A DNA stretch of 17,153 nucleotides, taken from Burkholderiales bacterium. Its GTDB lineage: Bacteria > Pseudomonadota > Gammaproteobacteria > Burkholderiales > SG8-39. The notes below the pieces were generated by a model. That model saw only the letters and a program-made list of their open reading frames with translations, had not been told where the DNA came from and did not search any database. Location of the stretch: positions 1-17,153 of the forward strand of contig CAKKSJ010000092.1 in the NCBI GenBank assembly GCA_919902965.1, in the 5' to 3' direction. The position numbers and the translations under genes are program-made. Positions 1-6,280 of this stretch are shown piece after piece (the stretch's first letter is position 1; the number at the start of each line of letters is the position of its first letter).

Positions 1-1463
1 CGGATATAGCCCTTCATCATGCCGCCGAAACGATAGTAGCTGGCGCCCATGTCCACGCCGATGTCGTAAATCTCGTTCTTGAACGACTGCAGGGTGTCGC
101 GGCTGTATGCGTCATCGTCCAGCATCGGCTCGAATTCACAGCCGTAGGCCCAGCCCCGGGCATCCGGCGGGATGCAGGACATTTCGTAGTGTGCCTGGTG
201 CTCGGGGCGCAGCTTGATGCCGACCAGGTAGAGCGTGTAATGCGGGAAATACCTGCGGCACACCGCATTGCCGCGTTCCACCGCTACGACGAATTTTTCC
301 GCCGAGGTGGCGAGATCCGGAATCACCATCTGCCGGCTGCCCCAGAATTTCCATACCGCGCGCGAAAACACCACGCTGCGATCGAACATGGTGCCGTCGC
401 GCATGTATTCCGGGCGCCGCAGTTCGGGAAACAGCTCGCGCTTGCGTTGCAACAGGTACCAGGCTTCGCCGAGTTTCCAGGGGCGCAGTGCGTAGTGGAG
501 CAGGGTGCGCAGGCCGAAGCCGAACTCGCCGTAACCGCGCAATTGCGGTCGCCAGTTGGCCAGGAACGCCGCCTCGCGCTCGCCCGAGTCGAAGGCGACC
601 AGGACATTCACTGCGCTGTCCATGATGGTGAGTATTCCGGAATAATCACTGGCGTCGTTGCGGTCGAGCAATTGCAGATCCTCGATTGCGGTGCGCAGCG
701 ATGCATAATAGAAATAATGCATGCGCAGCGGCGTATAGGGGCGCACGCGCAGCGTCGCTTCGGTGATCACCCCGAACTGGCCGTAGCCCAGGATCACGCG
801 CTGAAACAGCTCTGCATTGTCGGTGTCGGAGCATGCGACTATCTCTCCGGTGGGCGTGACCACCTGCAGCGCCAGCGCCTGGTCGGCGCTGCAGCCCAGG
901 CGCGCCGAATTCACGTCTATGCCGCCCACCCCCAGTGTGCCGCCCACCGACGAGGTCAGGTTGAGCGGGGCAGACAGATAATCCAGGCCCTGTCGGCGCA
1001 GTTCCTCGGCCAGGCTGTGCCAGAAAATTCCCGCTTCGGTGCGCACCGTCAGCGCGGTGGCATCGATGCCGAGCACCCGGCTCATGCCGCTCATGTCGAG
1101 CAGGACGCCGCCGAACGCGACCGATTCGCCCTCCGTGGTCAGGCCGCCGCCACTGACCGTGACCGGCACGCGGTATTGCTGAGCTGCCTGCAGCAGTCGT
1201 GCGACCTGCTCGGTACTGCGCGCGATGATCACCCCGTGCGCCAGCCCGTAGGCGGTTCCGCCGGCGTCGGTGGCGAACACGGCGCGCGCTGCGGCGGTTT
1301 CGCGCAGTTCGATGCCTTGCGCGCGCAGCGCGGCGGCAAACTCCGGCCAGTTCGGACCGTTCCAGCGCGCCGGGTTGGTTTGCTGGCGTTTGATCCCCTG
1401 CAGCGCGTCAGCTGCGACATGGCAGGGGCCCACGGTGCCGGGCTCGATATCCGTAAGCTGCAA
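1..1463 (-). CDS. FAD-linked oxidase (PCMH-type), 3' end cut by the window
   Basis: Oxidoreductase with an N-terminal PCMH-type FAD-binding domain; 487 codons are visible and the C-terminus lies outside the window. FAD-domain signatures are SGGGLTTEGES (residues 104-114), VGGTLGVGGID (about 173-183) and a GYGQFGVIT segment typical of the second half of the domain. At the position where covalent-flavin members carry His (GGGH-S), this protein has Leu (GGGL-T), so 8-alpha-histidyl FAD there is unlikely. The C-terminal part ends in GGMMKGYIR, in the style of VAO or cytokinin-dehydrogenase-like enzymes. I chose a TTG start because GGAG lies 7 nt upstream (1471-1474), no ATG or GTG precedes it before an in-frame TGA, and the next GTG lacks a Shine-Dalgarno sequence. 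The substrate is unknown. Family assignment is firm; a specific activity is not claimed. Confidence 0.85.
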   Translation of the reverse strand, partial: MQLTDIEPGTVGPCHVAADALQGIKRQQTNPARWNGPNWPEFAAALRAQGIELRETAAARAVFATDAGGTAYGLAHGVIIARSTEQVARLLQAAQQYRVPVTVSGGGLTTEGESVAFGGVLLDMSGMSRVLGIDATALTVRTEAGIFWHSLAEELRRQGLDYLSAPLNLTSSVGGTLGVGGIDVNSARLGCSADQALALQVVTPTGEIVACSDTDNAELFQRVILGYGQFGVITEATLRVRPYTPLRMHYFYYASLRTAIEDLQLLDRNDASDYSGILTIMDSAVNVLVAFDSGEREAAFLANWRPQLRGYGEFGFGLRTLLHYALRPWKLGEAWYLLQRKRELFPELRRPEYMRDGTMFDRSVVFSRAVWKFWGSRQMVIPDLATSAEKFVVAVERGNAVCRRYFPHYTLYLVGIKLRPEHQAHYEMSCIPPDARGWAYGCEFEPMLDDDAYSRDTLQSFKNEIYDIGVDMGASYYRFGGMMKGYI

Positions 1464-1849
1464 GCAGGAACTCCAGTCTGGTGAAATGCGGTGATGTAGC
1501 GGCGAGTGCCGACCAGGACAGCGTCAGGCGGGCGGGCTCGCGGGCTCACATTGTACGCCGTGGCGCGCAGCAGGAATCACGGCATGAGGATTGCGCCGCG
1601 ACGGCAAGCAACAGGGCCAGGGGCACACTCGCATTCTGACCGGAAACGCGCGTGGATACCGGTTTTCCGGCGATTAGACTTCGCCAGTTGCCCTCCTGTC
1701 GGCGCGCGACCAAAATCGACCACCGTGCGCGAATTGCGTTGACCACCTAATCCTGGTCTATTTGTAATTCTCGACCAGGGCTTGAAGATATTTCGCCCTG
1801 GTCAAGTTAGTCGCGCAGTCTGGTTAATCCGCATCGCGCAAAGAACAGA
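1464..1849. other. Intergenic region between nitrilase and FAD oxidase, no gene supported
   Basis: No convincing gene is seen in these 386 bp. A 66-codon minus-strand frame (1546-1746) has a short hydrophobic stretch but no good ribosome site. The region holds six copies of GACCA or its complement TGGTC between 1708 and 1803, including a perfect 9-bp inverted repeat at 1773-1803 (separate entry). It probably contains the promoter and control sites of the FAD oxidase, but no confident -35/-10 pair could be picked. Confidence 0.5.
1773..1803. repeat. Perfect 9-bp inverted repeat with extra half-sites nearby
   Basis: GACCAGGGC (1773-1781) and GCCCTGGTC (1795-1803) are exact inverted copies separated by 13 AT-rich bases. 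A further CCTGGTC lies at 1752-1758, and GACCA also occurs at 1708, 1718 and 1741. No T-run follows on either strand, so a terminator is unlikely; a multi-site operator for the FAD oxidase is the better guess. The protein that would bind is unknown. Confidence 0.45.
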
Positions 1850-2944
1850 TTACTGATCAAGACTTCCAGAGCGACTTCCTGCGGCGTCCCAATCATCTCG
1901 CTCCAAATCATCTTCGCCCGGGTGGCTGGATTGGCGCGCCTCCGACAGGTTCTCCCTCGTTTGAGGTGTGACGCCGGCGGTATTTCGAACTGATTCGTGT
2001 GGAGACCGGTTGACCAGCACGCGCATGATATCAAAGCGGTTATAACTTCCACCGATGTCGTGACGCAACTTGGGCATGAGGGCGTCCTCAAGGTCGATAT
2101 CGGCGTACAAGATGCCCTCAACGCCGGGGGGAAGCGGCCCGGCGACGGGGAGCCCCCATGGTCCGTAGACCGCGGTATGGCCCACGCTGCCGGTGGACAG
2201 CAGTGAGTGCAGCTCATTTTGGTCGGAAAAATAGTCGATGACCGTTTGGTTGATAATCAGCGAGGAGACGACGGTAAAAATCTTTCCCTCGAAGGAGTGA
2301 GCAGCACTGCGGATCTCGATGTCCTTGGCCAAGTTGTACCCGCCAGTATCGTCTCTTGGCAAGGCAAGGTAATTTGCAACGTGAATCTGCTCTCCGTCGG
2401 CGATAAGGACGTAGCGAGCCAGAGGGTTGGCATTCTCCCCGCAGATGAGGCTGCCCACGCGACCCAGCTCGGTCTCATGGGCACGCAGGCCGTTGCCATC
2501 ACCATAGGCCCAGACAAGTTTCTCGGACAAGGTGGGAACCAGCTTCCGGTGGCGCCCAAGAAGTTCGCCATTTGGTCCGATAAACAGGTTGGTGTTGAAT
2601 AAGGTGCCGTGGGCTCGAGCGATCTTTTCGTTGATGCCCACGATGACGTACATACCGGCGTCGCGGGCCGCCTGGCTCAGACGGTCCGTGGAAAGGCTGG
2701 GAACCTGAACCGCCTGCTTTATCAGCTCTTTGGTGTAGCGCGCGGACTGCAGCGGCGGAAGATAACGAGACCAGTAAGGATAAGCGGGAATGAATGCCTC
2801 GGGAAAGGCCAAAAGACGCGCTCCATTGCGTCCCGCTTCCTGGATAAGCTGGCAGGCCTTGTCAACGGTCGCGTCCCGATCCATGAAAACGGGCCCCGCC
2901 TGTACTGCGCCAACCCGGCATTTAGGATAAATGTTCTCTTTCAT
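1850..2944 (-). CDS. Nitrilase (carbon-nitrogen hydrolase family)
   Basis: Cytoplasmic hydrolase of the nitrilase branch, expected to convert a nitrile to the acid plus ammonia, or a related nitrile or cyanide reaction. The catalytic triad is visible: Glu49 in FPEAF, Lys134 in RHRKLVPT and Cys167 in LICGENANP. The following ARYVLIADGEQIHVANY segment is typical of true nitrilases rather than amidases. The 364-residue length fits the family. The ATG at 2944 has GGAG 6 nt upstream; an in-frame TTG at 2977 would add 11 residues across a palindrome and is less likely. The C-terminal 40 residues are hydrophilic and low in conservation, as usual. By eye its base composition is less GC-rich than the neighbours, so it may have been acquired separately. 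It has its own short upstream region after metF. Confidence 0.9.
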   Translation of the reverse strand: MKENIYPKCRVGAVQAGPVFMDRDATVDKACQLIQEAGRNGARLLAFPEAFIPAYPYWSRYLPPLQSARYTKELIKQAVQVPSLSTDRLSQAARDAGMYVIVGINEKIARAHGTLFNTNLFIGPNGELLGRHRKLVPTLSEKLVWAYGDGNGLRAHETELGRVGSLICGENANPLARYVLIADGEQIHVANYLALPRDDTGGYNLAKDIEIRSAAHSFEGKIFTVVSSLIINQTVIDYFSDQNELHSLLSTGSVGHTAVYGPWGLPVAGPLPPGVEGILYADIDLEDALMPKLRHDIGGSYNRFDIMRVLVNRSPHESVRNTAGVTPQTRENLSEARQSSHPGEDDLERDDWDAAGSRSGSLDQ

Positions 2945-2960
2945 GCCGCTCTCCAGTCTG

Positions 2961-2972
2961 TTGGTGCACCAA
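2961..2972. promoter_or_regulatory. 12-bp palindrome in the nitrilase leader (candidate operator)
   Basis: TTGGTGCACCAA is a perfect 12-bp palindrome ending 17 nt before the nitrilase start codon, just upstream of its Shine-Dalgarno sequence. The TTGGT-N2-ACCAA layout resembles operators of GntR/FCD sugar-acid regulators such as UxuR/ExuR. It differs from the TGATATATCA dyads further right, so a different regulator is implied. Confidence 0.4.
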
Positions 2973-3004
2973 TACAATTTGCCATTGTGCGCACGTTCAG
3001 ATAC

Positions 3005-3850
3005 CTAAAGCCCAAGCCTCTGCCATATAGTAGAAGCCGGCCCGGCCTGGTTCATGGTGTAGAAATGCAGGCCCGGGGCGCCCTGCGACAGCAGGCGGTC
3101 GCACAGTTCGGTGACGATGTCCAGGCCGAAGCTGCGGATCGAGGCGGTGTCGTCGCCGTAGGACTGCATTTTCATGCGCAGCCAGCGCGGAATCTCCGCG
3201 CCGCACATATCGGAGAAACGCGCCATCTGGAAAAAATTATTGATGGGCATGATGCCGGGAACGATGGGCACGCTGATGCCCAAGGCCTCGCAATCGTCGA
3301 TAAAGCGGAAATAGGCGTCGGCATTGAAAAAATACTGGGTGATCGCGCCGTTCGCACCGGCGTCCACCTTGCGCTTGAACGCCTGCAGGTCGTCGTGAAC
3401 CGAGCGCGCCTGCGGATGGACTTCGGGATAACAGGCGACTTCGATGTGAAAGTGATCGCCCGTGGTCCGGCGGATGAATTCCACCAGTTCATTGGCATAG
3501 CGCAATTCGCCCGAACTCGCCGTGCCCGAGGGCAGGTCGCCGCGCAGCGCGACGATGTGGCGCAAGCCGTTGGCTTTGTACAGTTCCAGGGTTGCCGAAA
3601 TGTCATCCAGGCTGGAGCCTACGCAGGAAATATGCGGCGCGGCATCGCAGCCGGAGTCGCGGATGTCGAGCACGGCATTCAGGGTGCGATCGCGGGTCGA
3701 ACCGCCCGCGCCGTAGGTGACCGAAAAAAAACGCGGTTTGAGCTGCGCGAGCTGTTGCCAGGTCGCGCGCAGCCGCGCTATGCCTTCCTCTGTTTTTGGC
3801 GGGAAGAACTCGAAGCTGAAGCTGCGTGGATATTTTTTCTGGGATTCCAT
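3005..3850 (-). CDS. metF: Methylenetetrahydrofolate reductase, stand-alone
   Basis: Reduces 5,10-methylene-THF to 5-methyl-THF for methionine synthesis, in the cytoplasm, with FAD. The 281 residues match bacterial MetF. Key signatures are FEFFPPKT with catalytic Glu14, TYGAGGST (45-52), ALRGD and the C-terminal GLHFYTMN. It is the second gene of the ahcY-metF operon, 39 bp after ahcY, an arrangement common in betaproteobacteria where SAH recycling and methyl-THF supply are co-expressed. No Shine-Dalgarno sequence is seen close to the ATG; a GGAGGG lies 24 nt upstream but is part of a hairpin (3863-3880), so translation may depend on coupling to ahcY. It is distinct from the MetV-MetF fusion at 6281-7714, which belongs to the corrinoid operon. 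Confidence 0.96.
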   Translation of the reverse strand: MESQKKYPRSFSFEFFPPKTEEGIARLRATWQQLAQLKPRFFSVTYGAGGSTRDRTLNAVLDIRDSGCDAAPHISCVGSSLDDISATLELYKANGLRHIVALRGDLPSGTASSGELRYANELVEFIRRTTGDHFHIEVACYPEVHPQARSVHDDLQAFKRKVDAGANGAITQYFFNADAYFRFIDDCEALGISVPIVPGIMPINNFFQMARFSDMCGAEIPRWLRMKMQSYGDDTASIRSFGLDIVTELCDRLLSQGAPGLHFYTMNQAGPASTIWQRLGL

Positions 3851-3862
3851 GATAGTGAGGAA

Positions 3863-3880
3863 GGAGGGCGCGAACCCTCC
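3863..3880 (-). promoter_or_regulatory. Hairpin between ahcY and metF enclosing a GGAGGG
   Basis: On the minus strand GGAGGG-TTCGCG-CCCTCC forms a 6-bp GC-rich stem with a 6-base loop, in the 39-bp gap between ahcY and metF. The left arm is the only Shine-Dalgarno-like sequence before metF. No T-run follows, so it is not a terminator. It may restrain metF translation or stabilise mRNA ends. Confidence 0.4.
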
Positions 3881-3889
3881 CGCCTTTCC

Positions 3890-5320
3890 TCAATAGCGGT
3901 AGGAATCCGCTTTGTACGGACCCTGTTTCGGCACGCCGATGTAGGCGGCCTGCTCATCGGTGAGTTCGGTCAGCATCGCATTGAGCTTTTTCAGCTGCAG
4001 GCGTGCCACTTTCTCGTCCAGGTGCTTGGGCAGCACGTAGACGCCGACCGGGTACTTGCCCGAAGCTGTCTGTGCCTCGGTCCAGAGTTCGATTTGCGCC
4101 AGGGTCTGGTTGGCGAAGGAAGAGGACATGACGTAGGAGGGATGCCCGGTGGCGCAGCCCAGGTTAACCAGTCGGCCTTTCGCCAGCAGGATAATGCGTT
4201 TGCCGTCCGGGAAAATGACGTGGTCCACCTGCGGCTTGATTTCTTCCCACTGGTAGTGTTCCACCGAGGCGACGTCGATTTCGTTGTCAAAGTGGCCGAT
4301 GTTGCAGAGGATGGCCTGGTCTTTCATTTTCTTCATGTGTTCGTGGGTGATCACATGGTAGTTGCCGGTGCAGGTGACGAAAATATCGGCCTTGTCGGCG
4401 GCATAGTCCGTGGTGACCACGCGATAGCCTTCCATCGCCGCCTGCAGGGCGTTGATCGGGTCGATCTCGGTGACCCACACCTGTGCGGACAGCGCGCGCA
4501 GCGCCTGCGCGCTGCCCTTGCCCACGTCGCCGTAGCCGCACACCAGCGCGACTTTGCCGGCGATCATCACATCGGTGGCGCGCTTGATGCCGTCGACCAG
4601 CGATTCGCGGCAGCCATACAGGTTGTCGAATTTCGATTTGGTGACCGAATCGTTGACGTTGATCGCCGGGAAAGCGAGCTTGCCCTCCTTGTGCATCTGA
4701 TACAGGCGGTGTACGCCGGTGGTGGTCTCCTCGGTCACGCCCTTCACGGCGGCGAGGCGTTTTGAGTACCAGCCGGGCTGGGCGGCGAGCTTTTGCTTGA
4801 TTGCCGCATACAGGCACTTCTCTTCTTCGCTGCCGGGCTTGGCCAGCAGCGCGGCATCCTTCTCCGCGCGCGCGCCTAGGTGCAGCAGCAGGGTGGCGTC
4901 GCCGCCGTCATCCAGAATCATATTGGACAGGGCGCCCTCGGGCCATTCGAAAATGCGGTGGGTGTAGTCCCAGTATTCCGCCAGCGACTCGCCCTTGTAG
5001 GCGTACACCGGCGTGCCGCCGACCGCGATCGCCGCGGCGGCGTGGTCCTGGGTCGAGTAGATGTTGCACGAGGCCCAGCGCACTTGCGCGCCGAGCGCCT
5101 GCAGGGTCTCGATCAGCACCGCGGTCTGGATGGTCATGTGCAGCGAGCCGGTGATGCGCGCGCCCTTGAGCGGCTGTTTCGCCGCGTATTCCTCGCGTAT
5201 CGCCATCAGACCGGGCATTTCGGTCTTGGCAATGCGGATTTCCTTGCGTCCCCAGTCGGCCAGCGACAGATCGGCAACTTTGTAGTCGGTAAAGCCCTTG
5301 CTTTGCGGTACGGCGCTCAT
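3890..5320 (-). CDS. ahcY: Adenosylhomocysteinase (SAH hydrolase)
   Basis: Splits S-adenosylhomocysteine into adenosine and homocysteine, using tightly bound NAD. The 476 residues include CNIYSTQDHAAAAI (from residue 85), NVNDSVTKSKFDNLYG (221-236), the NAD-binding GYGDVGKG (262-269) and the family's hallmark end, DSYRY. The roughly 40-residue insert around 151-190 is typical of the long bacterial form. ATG at 5320 is preferred over the adjacent GTG at 5323 because AAAGGAG then has a 6-nt spacer. The gene is preceded by an SAH riboswitch, so the product's own substrate induces it, and it is followed by metF. It is a housekeeping enzyme; its position directly beside the corrinoid operon may be chance. 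Confidence 0.98.
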   Translation of the reverse strand: MSAVPQSKGFTDYKVADLSLADWGRKEIRIAKTEMPGLMAIREEYAAKQPLKGARITGSLHMTIQTAVLIETLQALGAQVRWASCNIYSTQDHAAAAIAVGGTPVYAYKGESLAEYWDYTHRIFEWPEGALSNMILDDGGDATLLLHLGARAEKDAALLAKPGSEEEKCLYAAIKQKLAAQPGWYSKRLAAVKGVTEETTTGVHRLYQMHKEGKLAFPAINVNDSVTKSKFDNLYGCRESLVDGIKRATDVMIAGKVALVCGYGDVGKGSAQALRALSAQVWVTEIDPINALQAAMEGYRVVTTDYAADKADIFVTCTGNYHVITHEHMKKMKDQAILCNIGHFDNEIDVASVEHYQWEEIKPQVDHVIFPDGKRIILLAKGRLVNLGCATGHPSYVMSSSFANQTLAQIELWTEAQTASGKYPVGVYVLPKHLDEKVARLQLKKLNAMLTELTDEQAAYIGVPKQGPYKADSYRY

Positions 5321-5350
5321 CACGCGCTCCTTTCGTTTGAGAAAAAAGTT

Positions 5351-5454
5351 CGTGAGCGCCGTTGCACTTCACGCCCGCAACCGGCCGGTCGCAGCGTGGA
5401 CACCTCGAGCCTGGCAGGTCGGGAAACCTGTCGCAACGCTCCTCAAGGGAGGCG
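5351..5454 (-). promoter_or_regulatory. SAH riboswitch (ahcY leader)
   Basis: The minus-strand leader shows the conserved SAH-riboswitch blocks in order: GCCTCCCTTGAGGAGCGTTGC at the 5' end, CCAGGCTCGAGG in the middle, and CAACGGCGCTCACG at the 3' end, where GCAACGGCGCTC pairs back with GAGGAGCGTTGC. It sits 30 bp before ahcY. Known members switch expression on when SAH binds, giving feedback induction of SAH hydrolase. The spacing to the start and the proteobacterial host fit the class. Confidence 0.93.
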
Positions 5455-5455
5455 C

Positions 5456-5485
5456 ATTTTACCCCAAATGCAGGAATATGGCGAA
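5456..5485 (-). promoter_or_regulatory. Putative ahcY-metF promoter
   Basis: On the minus strand TAAAAT (5461-5456) is a fair -10 and TTCGCC (5485-5480) a weak -35, with an 18-nt spacer. Transcription would start a few bases before the first riboswitch stem, which is where a riboswitch promoter should place it. Confidence 0.5.
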
Positions 5486-5502
5486 ATCCGGCTGCTCCGA
5501 CT

Positions 5503-5537
5503 GCCGCGGCGCCGCTTCCCCGCAAATCGGCCGCGGC
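5503..5537 (-). terminator. GC-rich hairpin after the corrinoid operon, weak terminator candidate
   Basis: GCCGCGGC occurs at 5503-5510 and again at 5530-5537. The 8-mer is self-complementary, so the two copies can pair across a 19-base loop. It lies just after the DUF1638 stop codon, between that operon and the ahcY promoter. There is no U-run, so intrinsic termination is doubtful. Confidence 0.25.
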
Positions 5538-5542
5538 GGAAA

Positions 5543-6271
5543 CTAGCTGCGCCTGCCCGGCGTCTGCGGCGGCGCGGGCTCGCCGTCCTGCAGAAACATC
5601 TCGACTTCGATTTCTTCGCCCGGCTTGAGTACGACGAACTCGGCGTTGCTTGCATCGAGCTGCCCGGGCACTTTCAGCAAGGCTTCCAGCAGCGCCGTGG
5701 AACCGATGATCTCTTCGTACTCCATGTTCCAGCGCCGGGCGCAGAATTCGGCCACGCGCATCGCCATGGGCCGGCACTCGTCCAACTCCTGCCGCGAAAA
5801 ACCGACCATGGTGAGCTTGCGATAGTGCCGGTACTTCATTTCCACCAGATAGTCGGCGGTTTCCTCGTCGTAATCGCGCACATAATCCAGGTAATCCTGC
5901 AGCGGCTCGTCTTTCGCGTCGAGCCAGCCGCGGGTCAGGTAATAGGTGTTCGGATTGGCGAAAAAGCGCTGTACGTAGCGCTGGTGCGAGCCGAGGAATA
6001 TGGCGACGCAGTCGTGCGTGCGCGGGACGATCAGGGTATGCGGGCCGGATTTCACGCCCACCAGCCCGTTGCCGCACAGGCCATAGCCGACGATGACGTT
6101 GCTCGGTTCGGAAATCGCATCGATCTCGGCCTGCAGCACCGCCGCGAGTTTTTTCGGCGTGTTGTGCAGGGCGATGTCCATGTAGGTCACCGGGCTGTCT
6201 TGCGGCAGCAGCTTCTGCAAATGCTCCTGCAGCACGCGGCAGGCGATAATCACGGTGGGACGGGCGCTCAT
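5543..6271 (-). CDS. DUF1638 protein of the corrinoid methyltransferase operon
   Basis: Member of the DUF1638 family, whose biochemical role is not established but whose genes are repeatedly found with corrinoid methyltransferase genes. The family's conserved blocks are visible: IIACRVL with Cys11, LHNTP with His36, YGLCGNGLVG (63-72, Cys66), PRTHDCVAIFLGS (83-95) and TYYLTRGWLD (109-118). The recurring Cys/His residues (C11, H36, C66, H86, C88) suggest a metal or cofactor site, which is inference. There is no signal peptide or membrane segment. The ATG lies 9 bp after the MetVF stop, so this is the last gene of the six-gene operon. The 242 residues include a Pro-rich, non-conserved tail. Confidence 0.88.
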   Translation of the reverse strand: MSARPTVIIACRVLQEHLQKLLPQDSPVTYMDIALHNTPKKLAAVLQAEIDAISEPSNVIVGYGLCGNGLVGVKSGPHTLIVPRTHDCVAIFLGSHQRYVQRFFANPNTYYLTRGWLDAKDEPLQDYLDYVRDYDEETADYLVEMKYRHYRKLTMVGFSRQELDECRPMAMRVAEFCARRWNMEYEEIIGSTALLEALLKVPGQLDASNAEFVVLKPGEEIEVEMFLQDGEPAPPQTPGRRS

Positions 6272-6280
6272 GGCCGGCGC

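Noticed and set aside
189..1484. Plus-strand 431-codon frame over the FAD oxidase
   Set aside because: The minus strand encodes a clear FAD-binding protein through the whole stretch; the plus frame has no recognisable motif.
1546..1746. Small minus-strand frame with a hydrophobic stretch ending in Ser-Ser-Cys
   Set aside because: It looks faintly like a lipoprotein signal, but there is no convincing ribosome site and the remaining residues are not protein-like.
1773..1803. Terminator after the nitrilase gene
   Set aside because: The stem is strong, but no T-run follows on the minus strand and extra half-sites nearby suggest an operator.
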